The notes: generated by a model not told the origin, from the letters alone. Positions 44,367-54,580 are shown, counted from the first letter of the stretch. The stretch is 64,000 nt of DNA from BCD1 sp942492125 (GCA_942492125.1 CALODM010000013.1:372001-436000); one strand, 5' to 3'. Program-made: numbers and translations.

Positions 44367-47300
44367 ATGAGGATTTTTACATTGAGTTTCTTTTTGCTTA
44401 TAGGTTTTACTTTCGCTTCAGGCCAACAAGCCTCTATCGATCTTGGAGAAGGTTTTTACCATGAAAGGATAGAATTAGAAGTTGAGGACAGCAATTCCAG
44501 GTTCCAGGTTTGTGGACTGGAAAAAGGAAAAACTTATATGGTTCATTTGAATTCAGATCACTTTAGTGAATGTGATTTTTCATTGGGAACTCCCGGGAAC
44601 CCATTTCCTGGAGGGCAAAAATGGTTTTCTTTTGAGGCAAATAGTTCTTGTCACGAGTTTGTTGTGGCGCTTGATTGTCCGGTTTATAAAAGATATTTTT
44701 TCTCATTTTCCATAACGCAAAAAGGGGGGAAACCAGAAATAACCGGTATAGAAAAAGGGCCTTTGGCGGTGTTGGTTACCAACGTAAATTCTGATGTCAC
44801 TGGTTTGATTGAAGATGTGCTATTCCCGGGATCCTGTTATACCATCTCTAATGTTGTTTATGATGGTCAGCCTGATCAGGTTGGAAATTTTTCATCAGGA
44901 ACCACATCTATTAGCCTGGAGGAGGGAGTAATTTTGAGTTCTGGAAATATTAACGATGCTCCAGGACCCAATAGTAGTTCTTCCACTTCTACCAGTTTCG
45001 GAACATCAGCAACTGACGCGGATATGAGCGGTTTGGCCGGAGGCGGAGCTTTGTTTGATTATGTTGCTATCGAATTTGATATCGCTCCTTCCTCTGACGT
45101 AATTGCTTTTGATTTCGTTTTTGCCAATGAGGAGTATTGCGAATTTTCCAGTAGCCCGACATACAATGATGTGTTTGCCTGTTTTTTGAGTGGACCCGGA
45201 ATTACAGGGCCTTATGCGAACTCTTCTATTAATATGGCCCTGCTCCCAACCGGCGATCACGTAAGTAATAACACAGTTAATGATGTTGTTAACAATACTT
45301 ATTTTATTGATAACCTTGCTGGTCCAAGTTGTGGAAACGGTACTCCTTATGCACCAAATGATATTGAATACGACGGCTTTACCACAGTACTAAGTGCCAT
45401 GGCAACCGGACTGACTCCTGGAGATACTTATCATATGAAACTTGTATTAACGGATGTAGGTGATGGAAGTCAGGATGCCGCTGTTTTTCTGGCTGCAGTT
45501 GATGACTCTTGTTGTCCGTTTACTGTTGATACAGGTGCTGATATAAATATTTGCGAGGGGGCTTCGGCCTCCATTTCAACTACTATTACCGATGTTTCAG
45601 GATTCGAAAGTTATACCTGGACAGCCAGTCCTGCTAGTGCTCTATCATATTTAAGTGCAACAAACGTTGCGAATCCTACAATTAACCTTCCGGCAGGAAC
45701 GGCCGTTAATGTAACGTACACTTTAACTGTTTCAGATGTAGGATGTGAAAAAAGTGACGCTATCGAGATAACTACTTTTGTTCCGCCTGCGCCGACTGGA
45801 GGCAGCCCGTCCTTTTGTTCAGGTGATTTTGTTGTATTAGATCCGGGAACCTGGAATAGTTATCAATGGTCAACCAATGAAACTTTGCAGACAATTACAG
45901 TCAATACAGGAGGAACTTATACGGTTACCGTGACGGATGGCAATGGTTGTACGGGTATTGCTACATTTAATGTCACAGAAAATGCTTTGCCGGATGTGAC
46001 AATTAGTGGTGGACCGGGTTTTTGTGAAGGCGGGGATGTCGATATATCAGCTCCGGCGGGATATAATAGTTATTCCTGGAGTACGTCCGAGACAAGTCAG
46101 ACGATAAATGTTTCCGCTGCGGGGACCTATACTGTAACTGTCATTGATGCTAATATGTGTACTAATTCTGGTTCTATAGATGTAGTTGAAGTACCCAATG
46201 CCCCAATTACGATTACTCCTTCTGATGTATTATGTGATGGGGCAAGTATCGATTTGGATGCAGGAGCTGGTTATAGCTCCTATTCCTGGAGTACTGCCGA
46301 AACCTCACAGATGATAACGGTTGGCTCTTCCGGGACCTACGGAGTAACAGTTGAAGATATCAATGGATGTATTTTAGAAGGCACCTTGGATGTGACTCAG
46401 AGTCCACCATTGGATCCTGTGATAAATGGAGTGCTCGATTATTGTGAAGGAAGCAGTACACAATTAACAGTTTCCGGGGGGCCATTTAATAGTTACCAAT
46501 GGTCAGATATGGCGACAACGGCCAGTATAACTGTGAATAGCCCAGGAACCTATAGTGTTACGGTTTCTGACGCGGCTGGATGTGAGTCGGATGTCTTTGT
46601 TGATGTAACAGAAAATCCATTGCCTCAACCTGATATAACCGGCTCATTGTCGGTATGTCCTGCTGGAGCGACCAGCACGACCCTGGATGCAGGAGGGGGA
46701 TTTACCGGTTACAGCTGGAGTAGCGGTGGCACAAGTCAGCTGGAGACGGTTACGGGGCCTGGTGGTATTAGTGTCACGGTGACGGATAATAATGGCTGTG
46801 AAGGAGAGCAGACGGTTACGATCGATGAATTTGCTACAACAGACCCTGTAATTACGGGGGACAATACACTTTGTCCAGAAGAGGTTACCACCATTGATGC
46901 GGGTGATGGCTTTGCCAGTTACAGTTGGTCTACCGGAGATATGACACAACAAACAACAACTTTTGGGGAAGGTACCTATATTGTTACTGTTACCGACGCC
47001 AATGGCTGTGAAACAATAGGTAATTTTAATGCAAGCCCAGCAGATGTCCCGGAACCTGAAATTCTTGGAGATGCTAATTTTTGTGAAGGGGATTTTACGA
47101 CGTTGACGGTCAACGGGGTTTACGATAGTTATAGCTGGAATGGTTTTGGCACACCCAATGCGGATGGTTCCCAATACACGGTAGCCGCGCCAGGAGTGGT
47201 TATGCTGGATGTAACGAATGAAGAAGGTTGCGTCGGATCGACTTTTATTGAAGTATTACAAATCCCACTGCCTAACCCCACGATCAACGGTAATTCGACG

Positions 47301-50300
47301 ATATGCCAGGGGGAGACGGGTTTTATAGATGCGGGAGGTGGATATTCGATGTATTTGTGGAATAATGGCTGGGATGAGCAGGTATTAGGGGTTAATGATT
47401 CGGGGACCTACAGTGTTACGGTTACAGACAATTATGGCTGTACGGGTGAGGCCTCGATAGAAGTAGAACAATCGGAGAGTTTGAATGTAACGATAAGCGG
47501 AGCGCTGGAGATCTGTGCAGATAATGGCAGTACGGTACTGGATGCGGGAGCGGGCTTTAATAGTTACAGCTGGTCAGATGGGTCGGAGGGCCAGCAGATA
47601 ACAGTGAGTGAAGGGGGTTTCTATGCCGTAACGGTAACGAATACGACCGGTTGTACGGGAGAGGTATCCGTAGAGGTGACAGAACTGGCACCAGTGGTTG
47701 CGGAGATTACCGGAGACCTTCAGGTATGTGAAGGGGGGAGTACGTTACTGGGCTTGTCGGAGATGTACCAGAATTATTTTTGGTCAGACGGCAGCACGGG
47801 ATCGACCTATGAAGCTACAGCGGGAGAGGTTGTGGAGGTTGAAGTAGTGGATTTTAATGGTTGTGTAGGGACGACACAGGTCACGATAACGAATTATGCA
47901 GCGGAGAGCTTGTTGATCAGCGGTCCTGATGAAATATGTGAAGGGGGTACGATAGAACTTACCGCGACGGGAGGATTTTCGAGTTATCTGTGGTCTACGG
48001 GAGAGGTTACACAGAATATCATAGTAGACGAGGTGGGTTATTATGCGGTACTGGGCATCACGTCAAATGGATGTGAGGTATATTCCCCTGAGCTTGAGGT
48101 GACCCTTCAACCCACAGAGATCACGATCACCGGAGACACAACATTTTGCGAAGGCAGTTCGGTGGTATTAAGTGTAACAGCTGGCTTTGACACATATGAA
48201 TGGTCAGACGGGAGTATGGGAAATGATCAGAGTTTTGATCAGGGAGGATTGTTGACGGTAACAGCGACGAGTTCCACGGGCTGTACGGCTCAGAGCAGTG
48301 TGACGCTGGTGAGTTACGCCCTTCCGGAGGTTTCGATAGTCGGGAGTACCAGTTTTTGTCCAGGCGGAGCTGCGGAGTTGTCCTCCGACGGTGTTTTTGA
48401 AGATTATGTTTGGACAGATATGAGCACATCTGCGAACCTAACGGTAACGGTTGCGGGCAACTATGGATTGACGGTAACGGATGTTAATGGCTGTGAGGGG
48501 AGTGATGAGGTGACAGTGGAGGAGCAGACGGAACTAAATCCTGTTATTTCGGGAGATTTATCGTACTGTGAAGGGGGCAATACGACATTGGGCGTAGGCT
48601 CGGGTTATATGAGTTACAGTTGGAGTAACGGTTCAGACGGACCAACGGCGCAGATCGACAGTCCGGGCCCGGTGACGGTCTTTGTAACGGATGCTTTTGG
48701 CTGTAGCGGCGAGACCAGTGTTGATGTATTGGAGAATGCCAACCCAACAATAACAATAACAGGAGAGACTTATTTTTGTAGCGGAGATACAGCGACTGTT
48801 TCAGTAGAAGACCTATATGCGACTTACCAGTGGAGTACGGGAAGTACGGGTTCGACAGCATCCGTAAGTACAGCCGGGATCATCAGTTTGCTGGTTACGG
48901 ACAGCAACGGCTGTGAGGGTGGAGATGATTTTGAAGTAACAGAAGCACCCCTTCCGGCTCCTGGAATCACAGGAGATTTTAGTTATTGTCCAGGGCAGAG
49001 CACGACGATATCAGGAGAATCGGGTTTTGTTTCCTACAGCTGGACAGGAGGAGCGACAACAGAGAGCCTGGCAGTGGACACTGTGGGGGTTTATGAACTT
49101 GTTGTGGTCGATGCGAATGGCTGCATGGGGAGCAATTCAGTAAATGTAATAGAGTCGGTGACCCAGGCCCCGCAGATCACGGGAGTGACGGATTTTTGTC
49201 CAGGAGAGAGTACGACGCTAACGGTAAGCAACAGTTTTGTGAGCTACAGCTGGTCTACCGGAGCAGAGACAGCGCAGATACAGACGGATGAAGGGAATAC
49301 CTACAGTGTGGTGGCTACAGATGGCAACGGTTGTGAGACCACAGCGAGTGTAACGACTACGATATTTTCGGTAACGGATCCGCAGATCACGGGTCCTTCC
49401 GCATTTTGTGCAGGAGATATGGTTACGCTGGATGCGGGTTCGGGCTATGCGGGTTATGCCTGGTCCACCACAGCAGCTACGCAGCAGATCATAGTGAGCA
49501 GCGGAGCTGACTATGAAGTGACAGTGACAGATGGCAACGGTTGTGAGACGACGGGAAGTTATGAGGTAACAGAGAATGCATTACCGGAAGTAAACATCGG
49601 AGGTTCGACAAGTTACTGCATTGGCGGTTTTACGACCTTGAATGCAGGAGGAACCTATGCGGGCTACATGTGGTCAGAGGGGAGCACGAGCCAGTCCATA
49701 GATGTGAGCATTGCCGGGACCTTCAGCCTGACGGTAACGGATGCGAATGGCTGTGAGGGGATAGGCAGCGTAGCTGTCACGGAAGATACAGAACTCACTC
49801 CGGTGATATCAGGTCCGCTGAGTTATTGTGCTACCCAGACCACGACGCTGGATGCGGGAAGCGGTTTTACGACCTATCAGTGGAATGATAACAGCAGTGG
49901 CTCGACCCTGGAGGTGAGCAGCCCTGGTACCTACAGCGTTACGGTAACAGATAACGGGGGCTGTATAGGAGAGACCTCTGTTGCGGTAACAGAAAATGCA
50001 CTGCCCCAACCGCAGATCAGCGGGACATTGGAATACTGTGCTACACAAACGACGACCCTGGATGCAGGCACCGGCTTTGCCAGTTATGACTGGTCCACCG
50101 GGGATACGGACCAAACCCTGGAGGTGAGTAGTCCGGGTATGTACACGGTGGCGGTGACGAACAGCTTTGGGTGTGTGGATTCAACGATGGTAGCCATCAC
50201 GGAAAACCCACTGCCCCAACCACAGATCAGCGGGACATTGGAATACTGCGCTACACAAACGACGACCCTGGATGCAGGCACCGGCTTTGCCAGTTACGAC

Positions 50301-52166
50301 TGGTCCACCGGGGATACGGACCAAACCCTGGAGGTGAGCAGTCCGGGTATGTACACGGTGGCGGTGACGAACAGCTTTGGGTGTGTGGATTCAACGATGG
50401 TAGCCATCACGGAAAACCCACTGCCCCAACCGCAGATCAGCGGGACATTGGAATACTGCGCTACACAAACGACGACCCTGGATGCAGGCACCGGCTTTGC
50501 CAGCTACGACTGGTCCACCGGGGATACGGACCAAACCCTGGAGGTGAGCAGTCCTGGGATGTATGCGGTGGCGGTGACGAACAGCTTTGGGTGTGTGGAT
50601 TCAACGATGGTAGCCATCACGGAAAACCCATTGCCCCAACCGCAGATCAGCGGATCGTTGGCGTACTGCATGGGAGAGAACACCACTTTGGATGTAGGAG
50701 GAGGTTATACACAATACAACTGGTCCACAGGAGAGGTAACGCAGGCCCTGCTGGTAGAAAGTCCGGGGACTTATATGGTAGCGGTTACGAACAGTTTTGG
50801 CTGTATAGATTCCACGGGGGTAGCTGTAGTGGAAAATGAGCTACCTACCCTGAGCATATCCGGCACATCGTATTACTGTGCAGGCAGCAGCACCCAACTG
50901 GAGGTGACGGGCACATTCATACAAATAGAATGGACCAACAGTAGTGTAAGTACAACAGTAGATGTAACGACTCCTGGAATCATAGGAGCGACAGCGACGA
51001 ATGAGTTTGGTTGTGAGGCATATGAAGAAATACTGATCGAAGAAGTCGCCTTGCCCATAGCATCAGCAGGAGATGATCTTGATCTGGACTGTGATGTGCT
51101 GAGTACGCTGATAGGCAGTGATCAGACGAGTATAGGTATGGAATACGTATACCAGTGGACGGGACCGGGGATAGACAATACGAATGAAAACCTGTTTCAG
51201 CCAGAGGTGGATCTGGAAGGTCAGTACAGCCTGGTGGTTACGGATACGGTGCACAACTGTATATCGGAGGTCTCGATGATCCAGGTGGTTGATCTGGCCT
51301 ATGTACCGGTAGTGAGCCTGGAGGTTACGGATGACCTGGATTGTGTGACACAGAGCGTAACGCTGGATGGGAGTGGTTCGCATACAGGTCCGGAGGTAAT
51401 ATACAGCTGGCGGGATGGCGCAGGCCAGGTCATAGCAGAGGGTTCGGAGCAGATGATAGCAGTATCCCAGGCAGATGTGTACTCAATGGAGGTGATGGAT
51501 ATGGCGACAGGTTGTCATAATATGGATAGTGTATCGGTAATGGAGAATATAGATATCCCGCTGGCCGTTGCCGGGGATGGAGGCCACCTGGATTGTAATG
51601 TATTGAGTTATACGCTGGATGGAACGGCCTCTGAGACAGGAGGTAATATCAGTTACAGCTGGGAGGCAGTCACGGGATTTATCAGCAGTGGTTCAAATAC
51701 AGCAACACCGGAAGTGACCCAGCCCGGAGTTTATATGTTGACGGTATTGAATGAAGAAAATGGATGTGAAGGTACGGATGAAGTAGAGGTAACGCAGGAT
51801 ATCACGGCCCCGGTAGCGAATGCGGGAGAGAACCAGGAGATAGATTGTAACAGTGAAACGGTGACGATCAACGCCAGTGGAACGAGTACGGGCAGCAATA
51901 TAGTATTGACATGGAGTTATGGGGGCTCCATCCTGACGCAGGATGGACTGATCTTTGATGTTTCCGAACCGGGCCTATATACGTTGCTGGTAGAGAACCA
52001 GGAGAATGGTTGCAGTTCAGAGAGTGATGTATTGGTAACGCTTGATGCCAATGCACCGACAGGGATATTGGCAGAGTTGGACAGTCCGACGTGTTTTGGC
52101 GATGCGGACGGAAGTCTGGTGATATCGGGCATAGAAGGCGGACGCCACCGTATCTGTATAGTGTAA
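44367..52166 (+). CDS. Giant T9SS adhesin-like protein, copy 2: N-terminal and repeat region
   Basis: A very large secreted protein; the whole gene runs 44367-52831 (about 2820 residues when repaired). The signal peptide is FTLSFFLLIGFTFASGQ (start ATG 44367; an upstream TTG at 44307 is unlikely). A ~60-residue N-terminal beta region is followed by a choice-of-anchor L domain (~125-375: NVNSDVTGLIEDVLF, FVFANEEYCEF, LTDVGDGSQDAAVFLA). Then come about 25 Ig-like modules of 70-75 residues, each with FC/YC near the start and GC near the end (probably a disulfide), then four PKD-like modules and the start of a SprB-like module. The frame is lost at GG 52140-52141, where copy 1 has GGG. The role is probably surface adhesion or gliding. 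Confidence 0.88.
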   Translation: MRIFTLSFFLLIGFTFASGQQASIDLGEGFYHERIELEVEDSNSRFQVCGLEKGKTYMVHLNSDHFSECDFSLGTPGNPFPGGQKWFSFEANSSCHEFVVALDCPVYKRYFFSFSITQKGGKPEITGIEKGPLAVLVTNVNSDVTGLIEDVLFPGSCYTISNVVYDGQPDQVGNFSSGTTSISLEEGVILSSGNINDAPGPNSSSSTSTSFGTSATDADMSGLAGGGALFDYVAIEFDIAPSSDVIAFDFVFANEEYCEFSSSPTYNDVFACFLSGPGITGPYANSSINMALLPTGDHVSNNTVNDVVNNTYFIDNLAGPSCGNGTPYAPNDIEYDGFTTVLSAMATGLTPGDTYHMKLVLTDVGDGSQDAAVFLAAVDDSCCPFTVDTGADINICEGASASISTTITDVSGFESYTWTASPASALSYLSATNVANPTINLPAGTAVNVTYTLTVSDVGCEKSDAIEITTFVPPAPTGGSPSFCSGDFVVLDPGTWNSYQWSTNETLQTITVNTGGTYTVTVTDGNGCTGIATFNVTENALPDVTISGGPGFCEGGDVDISAPAGYNSYSWSTSETSQTINVSAAGTYTVTVIDANMCTNSGSIDVVEVPNAPITITPSDVLCDGASIDLDAGAGYSSYSWSTAETSQMITVGSSGTYGVTVEDINGCILEGTLDVTQSPPLDPVINGVLDYCEGSSTQLTVSGGPFNSYQWSDMATTASITVNSPGTYSVTVSDAAGCESDVFVDVTENPLPQPDITGSLSVCPAGATSTTLDAGGGFTGYSWSSGGTSQLETVTGPGGISVTVTDNNGCEGEQTVTIDEFATTDPVITGDNTLCPEEVTTIDAGDGFASYSWSTGDMTQQTTTFGEGTYIVTVTDANGCETIGNFNASPADVPEPEILGDANFCEGDFTTLTVNGVYDSYSWNGFGTPNADGSQYTVAAPGVVMLDVTNEEGCVGSTFIEVLQIPLPNPTINGNSTICQGETGFIDAGGGYSMYLWNNGWDEQVLGVNDSGTYSVTVTDNYGCTGEASIEVEQSESLNVTISGALEICADNGSTVLDAGAGFNSYSWSDGSEGQQITVSEGGFYAVTVTNTTGCTGEVSVEVTELAPVVAEITGDLQVCEGGSTLLGLSEMYQNYFWSDGSTGSTYEATAGEVVEVEVVDFNGCVGTTQVTITNYAAESLLISGPDEICEGGTIELTATGGFSSYLWSTGEVTQNIIVDEVGYYAVLGITSNGCEVYSPELEVTLQPTEITITGDTTFCEGSSVVLSVTAGFDTYEWSDGSMGNDQSFDQGGLLTVTATSSTGCTAQSSVTLVSYALPEVSIVGSTSFCPGGAAELSSDGVFEDYVWTDMSTSANLTVTVAGNYGLTVTDVNGCEGSDEVTVEEQTELNPVISGDLSYCEGGNTTLGVGSGYMSYSWSNGSDGPTAQIDSPGPVTVFVTDAFGCSGETSVDVLENANPTITITGETYFCSGDTATVSVEDLYATYQWSTGSTGSTASVSTAGIISLLVTDSNGCEGGDDFEVTEAPLPAPGITGDFSYCPGQSTTISGESGFVSYSWTGGATTESLAVDTVGVYELVVVDANGCMGSNSVNVIESVTQAPQITGVTDFCPGESTTLTVSNSFVSYSWSTGAETAQIQTDEGNTYSVVATDGNGCETTASVTTTIFSVTDPQITGPSAFCAGDMVTLDAGSGYAGYAWSTTAATQQIIVSSGADYEVTVTDGNGCETTGSYEVTENALPEVNIGGSTSYCIGGFTTLNAGGTYAGYMWSEGSTSQSIDVSIAGTFSLTVTDANGCEGIGSVAVTEDTELTPVISGPLSYCATQTTTLDAGSGFTTYQWNDNSSGSTLEVSSPGTYSVTVTDNGGCIGETSVAVTENALPQPQISGTLEYCATQTTTLDAGTGFASYDWSTGDTDQTLEVSSPGMYTVAVTNSFGCVDSTMVAITENPLPQPQISGTLEYCATQTTTLDAGTGFASYDWSTGDTDQTLEVSSPGMYTVAVTNSFGCVDSTMVAITENPLPQPQISGTLEYCATQTTTLDAGTGFASYDWSTGDTDQTLEVSSPGMYAVAVTNSFGCVDSTMVAITENPLPQPQISGSLAYCMGENTTLDVGGGYTQYNWSTGEVTQALLVESPGTYMVAVTNSFGCIDSTGVAVVENELPTLSISGTSYYCAGSSTQLEVTGTFIQIEWTNSSVSTTVDVTTPGIIGATATNEFGCEAYEEILIEEVALPIASAGDDLDLDCDVLSTLIGSDQTSIGMEYVYQWTGPGIDNTNENLFQPEVDLEGQYSLVVTDTVHNCISEVSMIQVVDLAYVPVVSLEVTDDLDCVTQSVTLDGSGSHTGPEVIYSWRDGAGQVIAEGSEQMIAVSQADVYSMEVMDMATGCHNMDSVSVMENIDIPLAVAGDGGHLDCNVLSYTLDGTASETGGNISYSWEAVTGFISSGSNTATPEVTQPGVYMLTVLNEENGCEGTDEVEVTQDITAPVANAGENQEIDCNSETVTINASGTSTGSNIVLTWSYGGSILTQDGLIFDVSEPGLYTLLVENQENGCSSESDVLVTLDANAPTGILAELDSPTCFGDADGSLVISGIEGGRHRICIV
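50001..50630 (+). repeat. Three tandem 210-nt units in copy 2
   Basis: Units start at 50001, 50211 and 50421, exactly 210 nt apart, and differ by only a few bases. They encode 70-residue Ig-like modules. In copy 2 all three carry FASYDW where copy 1 has FASYEW in all three, so the units have been homogenised within each gene. Confidence 0.92.
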
Positions 52167-52831
52167 ACGGAGGAGCATTTACAGGCTCACCGGGTTACCA
52201 GGGCTTGCAGGGGGGCGTATACACCATAGTGGTTCAGGATGTGGAAGGCTGTGAGTATGAAGAGGAGCTGATATTGCCGGATGGGAATGATCTTCAGCTG
52301 GACCTGGGAGCGGATCAGTACATCAACCTGGGGGAAGAAGCGGATGTTGATGCGATAGTGAATGTTGATCCATCAGAGTTACTGAGCATCGCATGGCAGG
52401 TACCGGACAGTCTGGATTGTGGGGATTGTTTGTCTTTCACAGTACAACCAATGACGACCTCGGAATACACGGTGACGATTATGGATGAGAACGGCTGTAT
52501 AAAGACAGAGGATGTAACCATTGTTGTCAACAGACCACATGAAGTATTTATACCGAATGTATTTTCTCCAAACGGGGATGGTGTAAATGATATCCTGACG
52601 ATTTTTGCAGGTAATGATGTGGAAAGAGTTAAATCCTTCCTGATCTTCAATCGCTGGGGGGAAAATGTATTTGAAGTTTATGACTTTCTGCCAAACGATC
52701 CGGGTTTTGGATGGGATGGTTATGATCGCGGTAAATTGTATAATGCCCAGGTATTTACCTATTTTGCAGAAGTGGAATTTATTGATGGTGAGGTGGTTTT
52801 ATTTAAAGGGGATGTGACTTTGATGAGGTAG
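52091..52831 (+). CDS. Giant T9SS adhesin-like protein, copy 2: C-terminal CHU_C segment
   Basis: Carries on copy 2 after the one-base loss at 52140-52141. True coding begins at about 52142 with the rest of the SprB-like module (TPPYLYSVNGG). It continues through a PKD-like stretch (DLGADQYINLGEEADVDAIV) to the CHU_C domain (PNVFSPNGDGVND, FNRWGENVFE) and the stop at 52831. The residues NDVERVKSF replace KDVEIIHSF of copy 1. Without frame repair the surface-sorting tail is not attached to the exported protein. Confidence 0.85.
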   Translation: MFWRCGRKSGDIGHRRRTPPYLYSVNGGAFTGSPGYQGLQGGVYTIVVQDVEGCEYEEELILPDGNDLQLDLGADQYINLGEEADVDAIVNVDPSELLSIAWQVPDSLDCGDCLSFTVQPMTTSEYTVTIMDENGCIKTEDVTIVVNRPHEVFIPNVFSPNGDGVNDILTIFAGNDVERVKSFLIFNRWGENVFEVYDFLPNDPGFGWDGYDRGKLYNAQVFTYFAEVEFIDGEVVLFKGDVTLMR

Positions 52832-53005
52832 ATCAAGTCAAAAATATATGCTTAATACTGGTTTATTAGGGATAATAATAATTACAGATTACCTTTGGAA
52901 ATAAATCTAAGGGCAGGGTGGGAAGGTCGTTATTCAGGCGGTCTTCCTTCCGCTGTTTATAGTCCATTTTAAAAACATTATTGACTTACCTTAAAAAAAA
53001 TATCT

Positions 53006-54580
53006 ATGCCAATCAGAATGGAAAAAGACCCTCAAAAAAATTCCGGGGGACAACAACCAAGAGATCCAGGAAGACAAAATACAGGTGGCTTGGGATCCCT
53101 AGCAAAAATACTTCCATTTATCCTTATGTTTTTGTTTAAAAAACCTAAACTGTTAATACCTGTATTGGTAATTGCAGCTGGATGGTATTTCTTTTTTGGA
53201 GGAGCCGAAATGTTGAGTGGGGGCAATCAACAACCGGATAATGGATTTGACGATAGTATGTTTTCCCTGGGGGCTAATTTCGACCAGGAAAAATATGATA
53301 AAACCGAAGTATTTGCTCCATTAGCTGCAGGTTCATGGAATGGGATGCCATCAAAAGTATCGCTCGAAGCTTATGCTCCAAGTCGCGGACAGCAAGGAAG
53401 ACAAGGGTCTTGTGTAGGATGGGCAAGTGCTTATTCCGCCAGGACAATTTTGCATTCCAGAGCAACCGGCAAAGATCCTAATAGTGTGGCCTTTAGCCCT
53501 GCCTATCTTTATAACCAGATTGCCCTGGAAGGCTGCCAGGGGGCTTATATGCTGGATGCCATGAAAACCATGTATGAAAATGGAGGCGTACCCTATAATG
53601 ACTTCAAATACGATGAAGCTTCCTGTAGAAAGTATCCTCAGAGTAACCACCTGGCTAAGGGGCGTCAATTCCGAATTAAAGGTTATAACAGACTAACCCT
53701 GGATCATGACCGGTATACTCCTGATATCCTGGCTATAAAACAAAATATTGCACAAGGTGCACCAGTTGTTATTGGAATGCAGGTCGGAGGAACTTTTATG
53801 AGTAGAATGGTTGGACAAAAAGTCTGGCGTCCGACTCAAAAAGATTATACACAAAGAGGGTTCAGTGGTCATGCCATGACGGTTATAGGTTATGATGACA
53901 ACCTCGAAGGAGGGGCCTTTCAAATAATGAATAGTTGGGGTGAAAAATGGGGAGACCGCGGATTTGGTTGGGTAAGATATCGTGATTTCGAAACATTCGT
54001 CAAGGAAGCTTATGGCCTGTATCCTATGGGGAGTGCGGATACCGATAAGTTCAACGATAAGAAACTGGCTGTTGAATTCGGGTTGCTGGACCTCAAAACG
54101 GAAAAAACAATTCCCATGGAACGACAGGGAGATATGTCATTCCGGACAACCCGACCTATTAGCAAAGGGGATAAATTCAAAGTTTTGGTAGCAAATTCCA
54201 TTGAATGTTATATTTATGTTTTCGGACAGGAAACAGATGGTTCCAGTTATGTGCTTTTTCCTTATACCGAAAAACATTCTCCTTATTGCGGTATTACCGG
54301 AACGCGACTGTTCCCAAGGGATTATTCCATGGTGGCAGACGATATTGGGAATACGGATTATATGGCAGTGGTTGTCAGTAAGCAGGAATTGAATTTCAAT
54401 AACTTGAACAAGGCCATAAACAGCAGTAGCCAATCATCCTATGCTGCTAAACTTAAGGAGGCTCTGGGTAATGAGCGTATTGAAAATGTAAGTTTCCAGG
54501 CTGGGAATACCGTTTCTTTTGCTGCGGAAGCAGGAGAGAAGAATATAGTGGGGGTAGTACTTGCTTTAGATAAGCGATAA
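53006..54580 (+). CDS. Membrane-anchored papain-like (C1) cysteine protease
   Basis: A 524-residue protein. A polar Gly/Gln/Pro-rich N-terminus (1-30) is followed by hydrophobic helices at about 33-64, which probably anchor it with the catalytic part outside the cytoplasm. The C1 peptidase domain (~115-345) has the catalytic Cys136 in GRQGSCVGWAS, His289 in GFSGHAMTVIGYD and Asn309 in IMNSWGEKWGDRGFGW. The ~180 C-terminal residues are beta-rich with no known family. ATG 53018 is an alternative start. It lies 175 nt after giant gene copy 2 and may process surface proteins; that link rests only on position. It ends at a strong terminator. Confidence 0.88.
   Translation: MPIRMEKDPQKNSGGQQPRDPGRQNTGGLGSLAKILPFILMFLFKKPKLLIPVLVIAAGWYFFFGGAEMLSGGNQQPDNGFDDSMFSLGANFDQEKYDKTEVFAPLAAGSWNGMPSKVSLEAYAPSRGQQGRQGSCVGWASAYSARTILHSRATGKDPNSVAFSPAYLYNQIALEGCQGAYMLDAMKTMYENGGVPYNDFKYDEASCRKYPQSNHLAKGRQFRIKGYNRLTLDHDRYTPDILAIKQNIAQGAPVVIGMQVGGTFMSRMVGQKVWRPTQKDYTQRGFSGHAMTVIGYDDNLEGGAFQIMNSWGEKWGDRGFGWVRYRDFETFVKEAYGLYPMGSADTDKFNDKKLAVEFGLLDLKTEKTIPMERQGDMSFRTTRPISKGDKFKVLVANSIECYIYVFGQETDGSSYVLFPYTEKHSPYCGITGTRLFPRDYSMVADDIGNTDYMAVVVSKQELNFNNLNKAINSSSQSSYAAKLKEALGNERIENVSFQAGNTVSFAAEAGEKNIVGVVLALDKR

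Larger units (their letters stand above)
47037..52831 (+). repeat. Long near-identical duplication, unit 2
   Basis: Partner of 37966-43755, in direct orientation, with starts about 9.07 kb apart. Recombination between the two would delete or duplicate roughly 9 kb and fuse the N-terminus of one gene to the C-terminus of the other. Confidence 0.9.

Noticed and set aside
50171..50839. Open plus-strand frame of 222 codons inside giant gene copy 2
   Set aside because: It is the +2 reading of the 210-nt repeats (CGFNDGSHHGKP pattern repeated), the same text seen where copy 1 is frame-shifted. It has no independent protein features.
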